DNA from: a bacterium
GTDB taxonomy: Bacteria > 4484-113 > JAGGVC01
Assembly: GCA_039961635.1 (NCBI GenBank)
Contig: JABRWB010000078.1
Span: 1-5,482, forward strand
Direction of reading: 5' to 3'
DNA length: 5,482 nt
This document shows, one piece after another, positions 1 to 5,389 of this stretch (positions are counted from its first letter, which is position 1; every line of letters begins with the position of its first letter). The position numbers and the translations under genes are program-made. Below the pieces are notes generated by a model. It made no database searches and was not told the DNA's origin. It saw only the letters and a list, made by a program, of their open reading frames with translations.

Positions 1-4
1 GAGG
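1..4 (+). promoter_or_regulatory. Candidate Shine-Dalgarno for an upstream protease start
   Basis: GAGG at the very edge of the window lies 8 nt before ATG at 13-15. That ATG opens a short frame beginning M-V-K-R-L-T-N-L-V-M, the charged-then-hydrophobic pattern of a signal peptide start. It supports translation of the protease from position 13 and not from the GTG at 80, which has no SD. The site may extend beyond the window edge. Confidence 0.5.
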
Positions 5-41
5 CAGCGCAGATGGTTAAGCGGCTGACAAATCTGGTCAT

Positions 42-50
42 GGGGGGGGG
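42..50 (+). repeat. Nine-G homopolymer that breaks the protease reading frame
   Basis: Nine consecutive Gs lie inside the region encoding the signal peptide. The frame from ATG 13 reads through the tract and ends at TGA 100-102. The protease body is in the next frame, whose own upstream stop is TGA 26-28. Removing one G, or adding two, joins the ATG 13 frame to the body. This gives an N-terminus with K3 and R4, a hydrophobic stretch (GIAIILSLSVLAMIAA) and an I-S-S-C lipobox. Either the read or assembly has one G too many, or the tract is a slipped-strand phase-variable switch captured OFF. A G8 run at 4141-4148 inside gdhA is in frame, so G runs are not generally miscounted here. Confidence 0.7.
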
Positions 51-79
51 CTGGGATTGCCATAATCCTCTCCCTGTCG

Positions 80-1783
80 GTGCTCGCCATGATCGCGGCT
101 GAAATCTCAAGCTGCGGAAAGGGCGAAAGGAAGCAGTATGTGGCTGGCGCGCCCGGCGCGGGTGCAAGCGAAGCAGGCTCCACAGTAGGCCCCGAAGATG
201 CTAGCCGCACCCCTGCGATAGATTCCGGCTTCGGCGGAGACGACGAACCGGAGGGAGGCGCGATGGAGTTGGATGATCCTGAACCCGCCGATCCGGCGGA
301 AGATGTCCTTAATGCGGTAATCAGGCAATTCACTCATCCAATCACGGGCGAGACATGCGAAATCGTGGATTGGAGGGTAAGCATTGCCTTTGTCAATCCA
401 CCGGTAATACCCTTAATGGATGAAAACTACTTTGACACGCCGCGGATACAAGTCGACCCGTACTATTCGATTCAATATCCTCTTTTGGTATGGGACCCAG
501 CCATAGATGCATTCATCGCATCCGAGAACTTGCAGGTGATGTCAGAGTGGCGAGCGCATAAAATACTGGGTGTATCGCTTCCTCCCGAAACAACGGTGGA
601 AGAAGCTATTTTGATATGGCCTGCAGTCTATGCAGGACTAGTAGTATCAGTCGAGCCGGATTTTGTTTACTACTCCGATGCATGGCCAAACGACGATCCT
701 AACGAGGAGAGGTTAGCATACTGTTGGAGGCTTCTTGATTGGATTTACAGCGATGATTACGATATAGGGGTTAAAACTGCTTGGCAAGGCGGGTACACCG
801 GTAATTCAGATGTGGTTGTCGCCGTGTTGGATACCGGAGTGCAACGTTCACATCCTGACTTGGTATCAAGGCTTACGGAATGGGGAGTAAATACATTTCC
901 CAAAAAGTATAAGGTTTACATCGATCGGTGGGGTGGTGAGCCTTGGAAAAGCCTCATTGATGCAAGTGAGGCAAATGCAAAGCATTTGGGTCATGGCACT
1001 TGCGTAGCCGGAATCGTCGCGGCATCTGTAAACAATGACCCTGATGCATTTTATAGCGACACTGACGCGCTTGGCATCGCTGCATACTGCAAAATGCTTC
1101 CGTTGGTTGCGTCTGCAAAAGCTAATCAGGCAGGAACTGGAGCAGTTTTTGAGAGCTTTTCGATTTACAATGCCTATTACGCGCCAGGCGCCTTCAAGCG
1201 CGAACTAGATCCATGGCAACTCTGGCCAGACAACCAGTTTCCGCATTACAATATTGAGGTTGTCAATTGCTCATTTGGCAAAACAGCCAGCGACCCACAT
1301 GAAATCCGTATTGTGCAATCAATTGCGCCCTACACGCTTTTTGTTGGTTCTGCAGGCAATGACAACAGCCCAACAGCTGTCCACTGGCCTGCCAGAGTCG
1401 ATTTAGGCCTGGCGGTAGCTGCCTATGAAAAAGATGGAACCAGATGGGTAGAAATCGGTCCCCCACCCATAGGCAGCAATTGGAATCCTGCGTTTGTAGA
1501 TATTGCGGCCCCTGGATTCGAAATCGCAACCACTGATATGCACGGTACAAACAAGTACGGGAAGCAATTGGGATACGACCCGGCTGGATACCATTATTGG
1601 TTTCTGGGAACATCTGTAGCTGCACCGCACGTTAGTGGAGTAGCGGCGCTGATTGCATTGCATACTTCAGACAACACGTCGCAAATTAGGTCACGTATCA
1701 TAATTAACCACCAAGACCTTCCAGTCGGTGAGTTGTCGTACGGGGGTATTGATGCCGCGCGGGTTTTTGGGCTACCCCATTGA
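80..1783 (+). CDS. Subtilisin-family (S8) serine protease, likely exported lipoprotein
   Basis: This is a secreted endopeptidase of the subtilase family. Counting from GTG 80 (567 aa), the catalytic residues are all present in S8A order: Asp251 in VLDTGV, His305 in GHGTCVAG, oxyanion Asn427 in GSAGND, and Ser512 in GTSVAAPHVSG. Residues 13-70 are a Gly/Ala then Asp/Glu-rich linker. Residues about 100-205 look like a subtilase propeptide, ending in a V-x-V-E-P-D-F-V-Y-Y segment typical of the junction before the catalytic domain. The start is uncertain. GTG 80 and ATG 89 have no SD and would give an incomplete signal peptide. ATG 13 has GAGG 8 nt upstream and would give a 589-aa protein with lipobox Cys34 if the G9 tract at 42-50 were G8. 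The lipobox is slightly unusual in having Glu at -4. The stop overlaps the SD of the next gene, so the two are probably one operon. The substrate cannot be told from the sequence. Confidence 0.9.
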   Translation: MLAMIAAEISSCGKGERKQYVAGAPGAGASEAGSTVGPEDASRTPAIDSGFGGDDEPEGGAMELDDPEPADPAEDVLNAVIRQFTHPITGETCEIVDWRVSIAFVNPPVIPLMDENYFDTPRIQVDPYYSIQYPLLVWDPAIDAFIASENLQVMSEWRAHKILGVSLPPETTVEEAILIWPAVYAGLVVSVEPDFVYYSDAWPNDDPNEERLAYCWRLLDWIYSDDYDIGVKTAWQGGYTGNSDVVVAVLDTGVQRSHPDLVSRLTEWGVNTFPKKYKVYIDRWGGEPWKSLIDASEANAKHLGHGTCVAGIVAASVNNDPDAFYSDTDALGIAAYCKMLPLVASAKANQAGTGAVFESFSIYNAYYAPGAFKRELDPWQLWPDNQFPHYNIEVVNCSFGKTASDPHEIRIVQSIAPYTLFVGSAGNDNSPTAVHWPARVDLGLAVAAYEKDGTRWVEIGPPPIGSNWNPAFVDIAAPGFEIATTDMHGTNKYGKQLGYDPAGYHYWFLGTSVAAPHVSGVAALIALHTSDNTSQIRSRIIINHQDLPVGELSYGGIDAARVFGLPH

Positions 1784-1784
1784 G

Positions 1785-1792
1785 AAGGAGGG
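1785..1792 (+). promoter_or_regulatory. Strong Shine-Dalgarno setting the lipoprotein start
   Basis: AAGGAGGG lies 7 nt before ATG 1800 and immediately after the protease stop at 1781-1783. It selects ATG 1800 over the longer in-frame GTG at 1728. That longer version would overlap the protease and bury the signal peptide inside the protein. Confidence 0.85.
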
Positions 1793-1799
1793 TAATCTG

Positions 1800-2279
1800 A
1801 TGTTGAAGATCATTCTTATTGGTTTGGCCGCATGCTGTTTAATTGCATCCTGCAGTTCTGCAAACCAAAACCAGGTGGGGCAGCATGAGCTGTACGACAT
1901 TCCAAGACAGGTCGGAGCGATGGTTTCCAAACCGGGGGAGCACTTCAATTCCCCTCTTACATTCATTGCACCGGTGGAACTTGAGGGATTTGTTGCTTGC
2001 TCATTTGGGAAGCCCGGCGACAACTTAAAGGATCCATTCGTCATAAAGGTTGAGATCAACTTCGGCGATTCCCACGAGTGGCAGGACTGCACCCTCGTAA
2101 TGCAGGAGGCGTATAGGCGCGGCACACCCGAAGGCTTGACGTTGCCGTCTCACAGGTATCTCATTCCCGGCAAATATCGGGTGTTGGCCAGGGCAGTGTA
2201 TTGGGACGGTGAATTGGTTGAGTCTGGGGATAAGGGGGCCGTGGTTGAGATCCTCCCCCCCGAAGACGCCGGAAGCTGA
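1800..2279 (+). CDS. Small lipoprotein with PKD-like domain
   Basis: This is a 159-aa predicted lipoprotein. Residues 1-18 are a compact signal peptide (K3, hydrophobic core, I-A-S-C), with Cys18 as the likely lipidated residue, so the mature protein should be anchored outside the cytoplasmic membrane. Residues about 80-152 resemble a PKD beta-sandwich: INFGDS at 86-91 (the FGDG strand-turn), SHRY at 117-120 (the HxY motif), PGKYRV at 123-128 and YWDG at 134-137. PKD domains usually mediate protein-protein or polysaccharide contacts at the cell surface. The gene starts 16 nt after the S8 protease, suggesting co-expression and perhaps joint action at the surface (inference). The C-terminus LPPEDAGS recurs exactly in a second, minus-strand gene at the right edge. 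No enzyme motif is seen. Confidence 0.8.
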   Translation: MLKIILIGLAACCLIASCSSANQNQVGQHELYDIPRQVGAMVSKPGEHFNSPLTFIAPVELEGFVACSFGKPGDNLKDPFVIKVEINFGDSHEWQDCTLVMQEAYRRGTPEGLTLPSHRYLIPGKYRVLARAVYWDGELVESGDKGAVVEILPPEDAGS

Positions 2280-2359
2280 CGTTGTTCGATGATTGATTGA
2301 CTTGCACATCTCCGGGCAGAGGCCGGTCCCATCCCGTCCGCCCCCGGGATTTTGCGCGC
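2251..2359 (+). repeat. Copy A of a 109-nt inverted repeat spanning a gene's 3' end
   Basis: This stretch covers the last eight codons and stop of the lipoprotein gene plus 80 nt of downstream non-coding DNA. It matches the reverse complement of 5281-5389 without gaps: by hand count 93 of 109 positions agree. Positions 2259-2288 form a 30-nt perfect match across the stop codon. The 80 nt after the stop match at 65 of 80. Most differences are transitions or lie within the hairpin. Confidence 0.9.
2312..2353 (+). terminator. Imperfect terminator-like hairpin after the protease-lipoprotein operon
   Basis: CCGGG (2312-2316) pairs with CCCGG (2343-2347). Inside it, 2319-2326 pairs with 2334-2341 apart from two mismatches, leaving a 7-nt loop at 2327-2333. 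A short T run (2350-2353) follows. It occupies the same place, with the same loop length, as the better-paired hairpin in the inverted copy at 5292-5328. This is the likely transcription end of the left operon, with a weakened stem. Confidence 0.55.
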
Positions 2360-2514
2360 TGGATTCCCCGAAGTATCCAGTTTTATTTAGACTCGGCGGC
2401 GGATTGATTCAATGCGGAATATCCTGAATTCGTGCGCATTTAAACTTTGTGAAACAAATACTTTGATGCGCCCTCACTTGGCGGTTTTCGCACTGGCTCG
2501 CCGCTTCGCCGGGA

Positions 2515-2527
2515 CGCGGTAACCGCG
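2515..2527. promoter_or_regulatory. Perfect 6+1+6 dyad in the intergenic region
   Basis: CGCGGT-A-ACCGCG is a perfect inverted repeat around a single base. This is the symmetry of an operator for a dimeric regulator. It lies about 290 nt before the first cysteine-rich gene, which is far for a simple operator, and a chance palindrome in GC-rich DNA is possible. Confidence 0.25.
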
Positions 2528-2673
2528 CAAGCACCGAATAATATTCAGTATTCATCGGGTTTTCCCGCCATAGGCGCACCGGATGCATGATTGCCGCCCG
2601 TGCTTTCGCGCGCAATTATTGCAGCGACCGCCGTTATTGCGGGCGTTTCCGGCGCGCCATTAATCGGGAATAT

Positions 2674-2708
2674 CCTTAGAAAAAGCTAAGGGAGTTTCCG
2701 ACCGGAAA
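2674..2708. promoter_or_regulatory. Two adjacent dyads upstream of the cysteine-rich operon
   Basis: CCTTAG-AAAAAG-CTAAGG (2674-2691) is a perfect 6-bp hairpin with a 6-nt loop. Three bases later, TTTCCG-AC-CGGAAA (2695-2708) is a perfect 6-bp inverted repeat with a 2-nt centre, too tight for a good RNA hairpin but suitable as a protein-binding dyad. The pair lies 100-134 nt before the start at 2808, where an operator or a 5'-leader structure would be expected. The regulator is unknown. Confidence 0.35.
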
Positions 2709-2807
2709 ATCCCAATTGTTTTTCGCATCCGCGATCAGGACAATTCAATCGAACCGCGGGGCCGGAGCTTCAAGCCGGAACTGCGGGAATAATTCCGGAG
2801 GTTCAAG

Positions 2808-3167
2808 ATGAGCGTTTACAAAACAGAGGATCGCGGCGGGAAGTTCGACTATCCCGTCGAGTTGAAGGGCGTCAGCATCGTCGAGAAGGCGCGCCGTGCG
2901 GAGCCCGGCGAGATCGGGCTGTGCGTCACCTGCAGCCACCACGAGACCTGCCTGTTCGCGAAAGCGGCGCGGCAGCCCGTGTGGTTCTGCGACGAGTTCA
3001 CCTCGTTCGAGCAGAGCAATGCGCAGACGCACGCGGGGAATGCCGCGGACGCGGGCGTGGATCCCGAAGCCGCCGCAACGGGGCTGTGCGCCAACTGCGA
3101 GAGCTTCGAAGGCTGCGCGTACCGCGCGAAGGGCGTCCCCGTTTTGGAGTGCGAGGAATACAAGTAG
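2808..3167 (+). CDS. Small protein with two four-cysteine metal-binding-like modules
   Basis: This 119-aa, probably cytoplasmic protein has no signal peptide or membrane segment. GGAGG at 2797-2801, 6 nt before ATG 2808, fixes the start. It contains two copies of a cysteine module: C39-x2-C42-x5-C48-x12-C61 followed by DEF, and C94-x2-C97-x5-C103-x11-C115 followed by EEY at the C-terminus. They are joined by a variable Ala/Glu-rich linker (about 66-90). Four conserved cysteines per module suggest one Zn or Fe-S/Fe site each. The spacing is not that of rubredoxin (no CPxCG) or of a standard zinc ribbon. I do not recognise a named family. A paralogue follows 27 nt downstream, so they form an operon. 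Electron transfer, metal storage or a structural zinc role cannot be separated from the sequence. Confidence 0.85.
   Translation: MSVYKTEDRGGKFDYPVELKGVSIVEKARRAEPGEIGLCVTCSHHETCLFAKAARQPVWFCDEFTSFEQSNAQTHAGNAADAGVDPEAAATGLCANCESFEGCAYRAKGVPVLECEEYK
2919..2999 (+). repeat. Cysteine module 1 (paralogous to 3327-3407)
   Basis: These 27 codons (residues 38-64 of the first cysteine-rich protein) align without gaps to residues 45-71 of the second. All four cysteines and CSH, TCLF, AAR and CDEF match. The similarity is higher than between the two modules inside the first protein, suggesting the second gene arose by duplication of this part of the first. Confidence 0.75.
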
Positions 3168-3194
3168 CCCACGCCGCGAATCAAGGAGCCAAAA

Positions 3195-3440
3195 ATGACC
3201 AGAAAGAGAATTCCCGACAGCGGGGGCGGCCTCGCAGGGCTGCACGAGCCGAACGGAAGCAAGAAGCTGTTGAAGGTGTTCGATCCCGCGGACATTCCTG
3301 ACGCGCCGGACATCCTCGAATCCTCCATCTGCCTCACGTGCTCGCATCGCGACACCTGCCTGTTCCTTGGGGCGGCGAGGCTGCCCATTTACCAGTGCGA
3401 CGAGTTCACGGATTCGTCGCTCAAACGAGACAACCCATGA
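3195..3440 (+). CDS. Small protein with one four-cysteine module
   Basis: This 81-aa protein starts at ATG 3195, with AAGGAG (3183-3188) 6 nt upstream. The N-terminal 40 residues are basic then acidic and unrelated to the preceding protein. The C-terminal half carries C46-x2-C49-x5-C55-x12-C68 followed by DEF, nearly superimposable on module 1 of the upstream gene. A single tetracysteine site could bind one Zn or Fe ion, or the protein could dimerise. It probably shares a transcript with the gene 27 nt before it, and a terminator-like hairpin follows the stop. I do not recognise a named family. The context gives no pathway, although gdhA follows on the same strand after the hairpin. Confidence 0.82.
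   Translation: MTRKRIPDSGGGLAGLHEPNGSKKLLKVFDPADIPDAPDILESSICLTCSHRDTCLFLGAARLPIYQCDEFTDSSLKRDNP
3327..3407 (+). repeat. Cysteine module 3 (paralogous to 2919-2999)
   Basis: The coding sequence for residues 45-71 aligns codon for codon with module 1 at 2919-2999. The intermediate module at 3084-3161 is more diverged and one residue shorter between its third and fourth cysteines. Confidence 0.75.
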
Positions 3441-3450
3441 GGTTGGGCAA

Positions 3451-3511
3451 CCGGGGATCCGCCGCCAAGATCGCGCGCGGCGGCGGCTCCCCCCGGCGTT
3501 GCGGGTATTTT
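3451..3511 (+). terminator. Terminator-like hairpin between the cysteine-rich genes and gdhA
   Basis: CCGGGG (3451-3456) pairs with CCCCGG (3491-3496). Inside it, CCGCCGCC (3459-3466) pairs perfectly with GGCGGCGG (3479-3486), leaving a 12-nt loop and a small internal loop. A short T run (3508-3511) follows 11 nt later. It starts 10 nt after the stop of the second cysteine-rich gene. The T run is short and displaced, so this may be an attenuator-like or partial terminator in the gdhA leader instead of a strict intrinsic terminator. Confidence 0.55.
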
Positions 3512-3532
3512 CAGATTTCGGGGGGATGGCTA

Positions 3533-3538
3533 AAGGAG
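3533..3538 (+). promoter_or_regulatory. Shine-Dalgarno deciding the gdhA start
   Basis: AAGGAG ends 7 nt before ATG 3546 but only 1 nt before the in-frame ATG at 3540. The spacing favours 3546, which also gives a 447-aa protein, the same length as Escherichia coli GdhA. Confidence 0.8.
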
Positions 3539-3545
3539 TATGACA

Positions 3546-4889
3546 ATGTCGACCAACATAGAGCAGTTCATGCAACGCGTCGTGGAGGAAAACCCGGGCG
3601 AGCCGGAATTCCACCAGGCGGTTCACGAAGTCGCGCAATCCATCCTGCCGATACTCGACAGGCATCCGGACTATGCGCGCGACGAAATACTGGAGCGGAT
3701 GACCGAGCCGGAGCGCATACTGGTATTCCGCGTCCCGTGGGTGGACGACTCCGGAAAAATACGCGTCAACCGCGGCTACCGCGTCCAGATGAACAGCGCC
3801 ATCGGCCCGTACAAGGGCGGGCTGCGTTTCGATAAGACGGTGAACCTGAGCATCCTCAAGTTCCTGGCGTTCGAGCAGGTGTTCAAGAACGCGCTCACAA
3901 CGCTTCCGATGGGAGGCGGCAAGGGCGGCAGCAATTTCAATCCCATCGGCAAGAGCGACCGCGAGGTGATGAAATTCTGCCAGTCTTTCATGACCGAGCT
4001 GGCGCGTCACATCGGCCCGGACACCGACGTGCCCGCCGGCGACATCGGAGTGGGCAGGCGCGAAATCGGATTTCTCTTCGGCCAGTACAAGCGGATGCGC
4101 AACGCGTTCGAAGGCGTGCTGACCGGAAAAGGAAAGGAGTGGGGGGGGAGTCTCATCCGGCCGGAGGCGACGGGTTACGGCGTCGTTTATTTCGCTTCAG
4201 AGGTGCTCAAGAAAATCGGCGAAGGTTTGAAGGACAAGACCTGCCTGGTTTCGGGAGCGGGCAACGTGGCGCTTTACGCCGCGGAGAAAATTCTCCAAAT
4301 GGGAGGAAAGGTCGTCAGCCTTTGCGACATCACGGGCGCGATTTACGATCCCGACGGCATCGACAAGGAAAAGCTGGAATGGACGAAGGATCTGGTTTTC
4401 AACAAGCGCAGATTCCTTGGCGAATACGCGCAGAAGTTCAAAGTCCAGTTCTTTCCCAAATCTAACGTCTGGAAACTCGGCAAGGCCGACGTCGCATTCC
4501 CGTGCGCTACGCAGAACGAACTCAATCTCGAAGACGCGAAAGCGCTGAAGGACGCCGGCGTGCGGCTGGTGTGCGAGGGCGCGAACATGCCGACGACGCC
4601 GGACGCGGTCAGGTTCTTCCAGGAAAACGGAGTGCTGTTCGCTCCCGGCAAGGCGGCAAACGCGGGCGGCGTGGCGGTCAGCGGCCTGGAGATGACCCAG
4701 AACGCGCAGCACTATTCATGGACGGCCGACGAGGTGGAAGGCAAGCTGTTCCAGATAATGGTCAACATCCACCGCACCTGCGTATCCACCGCCGCGCGGT
4801 ACGACGCGCCCGGCAATTACGTCGTCGGCGCGAACATCGCGGGATTCCTGAAGGTCGCGCAGGCAATGGCGGATCAGGGCGCCGTCTAG
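3546..4889 (+). CDS. gdhA: Glutamate dehydrogenase (hexameric, GdhA type)
   Basis: This enzyme catalyses reversible reductive amination of 2-oxoglutarate with ammonium to L-glutamate in the cytoplasm, linking nitrogen assimilation to the TCA cycle. The 447-aa product is collinear with the hexameric bacterial family. The substrate-binding and catalytic domain has GPYKGG (Lys90), VFKNAL (Lys114), PMGGGKGG (catalytic Lys126) and PAGDIGVG (Asp166). Ser379 in GGVAVSG corresponds to the known glutamate-contact serine. The coenzyme domain has SGAGNVA at 236-242, an atypical-looking but standard GDH Rossmann loop. The segment SLCDITG (258-264) after the second strand resembles the E. coli NADP enzyme more than the Clostridium symbiosum NAD enzyme, but coenzyme choice cannot be assigned safely. 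The G8 run at 4141-4148 is in frame. Start 3546 is chosen on SD spacing; 3540 would add two residues. A small unknown gene follows by 17 nt. Confidence 0.97.
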   Translation: MSTNIEQFMQRVVEENPGEPEFHQAVHEVAQSILPILDRHPDYARDEILERMTEPERILVFRVPWVDDSGKIRVNRGYRVQMNSAIGPYKGGLRFDKTVNLSILKFLAFEQVFKNALTTLPMGGGKGGSNFNPIGKSDREVMKFCQSFMTELARHIGPDTDVPAGDIGVGRREIGFLFGQYKRMRNAFEGVLTGKGKEWGGSLIRPEATGYGVVYFASEVLKKIGEGLKDKTCLVSGAGNVALYAAEKILQMGGKVVSLCDITGAIYDPDGIDKEKLEWTKDLVFNKRRFLGEYAQKFKVQFFPKSNVWKLGKADVAFPCATQNELNLEDAKALKDAGVRLVCEGANMPTTPDAVRFFQENGVLFAPGKAANAGGVAVSGLEMTQNAQHYSWTADEVEGKLFQIMVNIHRTCVSTAARYDAPGNYVVGANIAGFLKVAQAMADQGAV

Positions 4890-4906
4890 GCGCAAAAGGA
4901 GTAGAT

Positions 4907-5278
4907 ATGGGAAAGCTTATCGGATACATGGACGGAACCAGCCCGGAGTGGCTGACGACTTTGCAGGCTCTCGGCTGCGACACGATGCCGCTGTCGAACG
5001 GCTACGACGGCCACGGGCTGAACATCCAGATGCTCACGGCCTCCAACAAGCCGGACATCATCATCTGCTGGCTGCACAAGCTTGTCTCGCACAGGCGCGA
5101 CGAGCTTACGGTCAAGGACATGCTGCACGCGACGACGCAGTTCGGGATAAAGGTGCTCGTCGCCTGCCCGGAGCAATATCACGGCGTCGCGGAAAAGCTG
5201 CTCGAAGGCAAGCCGGAAAACGTGACGCTCGTGCCGCCGGAGAACATGCTGCGCGTGGCGGAGGAGCTGATCGGATAG
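4907..5278 (+). CDS. Unrecognised 123-aa alpha/beta protein, gdhA partner gene
   Basis: AAGGAG (4896-4901) lies 5 nt before ATG 4907. The gene begins 17 nt after the gdhA stop, so co-transcription is very likely. The protein has no signal peptide or transmembrane segment. Its pattern alternates beta strands and helices: KLIGYMD (3-9), DTMPLS (25-30), PDIIICWLHKLV (49-60), IKVLVACP (81-88) and NVTLVP (105-110), with amphipathic helices between and at the end (ENMLRVAEELI). This suggests a small Rossmann-like or receiver/flavodoxin-like fold, inferred by eye. No nucleotide-binding glycine loop or receiver phosphorylation set is evident. Cys24, Cys54 and Cys87 are scattered. I do not recognise the family. 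A role tied to glutamate dehydrogenase (regulator, complex partner or ammonium-linked function) is inference from position only. Confidence 0.82.
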   Translation: MGKLIGYMDGTSPEWLTTLQALGCDTMPLSNGYDGHGLNIQMLTASNKPDIIICWLHKLVSHRRDELTVKDMLHATTQFGIKVLVACPEQYHGVAEKLLEGKPENVTLVPPENMLRVAEELIG

Positions 5279-5280
5279 GC

Positions 5281-5389
5281 GCGCGAAGAATCCGGGGAGC
5301 GGGCGGGATAGAACCGCCCGCGCCCCGGAAATGTGCAAATCAATCAAGCAACGAACAACGTCAGCTTCCGGCGTCTTCGGGAGGGAGGA
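5281..5389 (-). repeat. Copy B of the 109-nt inverted repeat
   Basis: Read on the minus strand, this covers the last eight codons and stop of the right-edge lipoprotein gene and 80 nt beyond, matching 2251-2359 at 93 of 109 positions with no gaps. Its outer end stops 2 nt after the stop codon of the gdhA partner gene (5276-5278), so the repeat fills the whole convergent intergenic space. Confidence 0.9.
5292..5328. terminator. Bidirectional terminator-like hairpin between convergent genes
   Basis: CCGGGG (5292-5297) pairs with CCCCGG (5323-5328), and GCGGGCGG (5299-5306) with CCGCCCGC (5314-5321). This makes a 14-bp stem with one A/G mismatch and a 7-nt loop (5307-5313). It sits between the + strand gene ending at 5278 and the - strand gene ending at 5361, so it probably stops transcription from both sides. 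Neither side has a long T run. Confidence 0.75.

Larger units (their letters stand above)
2360..2807. other. Non-coding interval with scattered dyads
   Basis: No convincing gene is seen in these 448 nt. The candidate frames are short, lack SD sites and have arbitrary-looking composition. The interval holds several small dyads, listed separately, and an AT-rich patch around 2437-2466 within otherwise GC-rich DNA. It should contain the promoter of the cysteine-rich operon, but I could not identify a confident -35/-10 pair. GGAATAATTCC (2786-2796), a near-palindrome, directly abuts the SD at 2797-2801 and could influence translation or bind a regulator. Confidence 0.5.

Noticed and set aside
1728-1799. 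Longer start for the PKD-like lipoprotein at GTG 1728
   Set aside because: It would overlap the protease end, lacks an SD, and would place the signal peptide 24 residues inside the protein. ATG 1800 has a strong SD and an immediate signal peptide.
2259-2359. Integron attC site as an explanation for the conserved 3' element
   Set aside because: The position after a stop codon and the imperfect hairpin are suggestive, but I could not find the core (GTTRRRY) and inverse core (RYYYAAC) pair at the ends, and no integrase is visible.
2409-2615. Minus-strand 68-codon frame in the intergenic region
   Set aside because: It starts at TTG with no Shine-Dalgarno, has no recognisable motif, and lies in a stretch with several palindromes. 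It is likely chance.
2919-3407. Rubredoxin identity for the cysteine-rich proteins
   Set aside because: Rubredoxins have two CPxCG-type pairs. Here the pattern is one CxxC pair followed by two single cysteines spaced 5 and 11-12 residues apart.
3437-3835. Possible gene starting at ATG 3437, overlapping the stop of the second cysteine-rich gene
   Set aside because: The frame runs through the hairpin and deep into gdhA in the wrong frame, and the product is Arg/Gly-rich and featureless. Coding gdhA excludes it.
2745-4010. Long minus-strand open frame (421 codons)
   Set aside because: It lies antisense to the cysteine-rich genes and gdhA, all strongly supported. It is rich in Arg, Ala and Leu as expected for a GC-rich antisense shadow, and has no recognisable domain.
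4502-4906. In-frame upstream extension of the 123-aa gene into gdhA
   Set aside because: The extension is a shadow of gdhA with Arg/Gly-rich translation. The SD at 4896-4901 places the real start at 4907.
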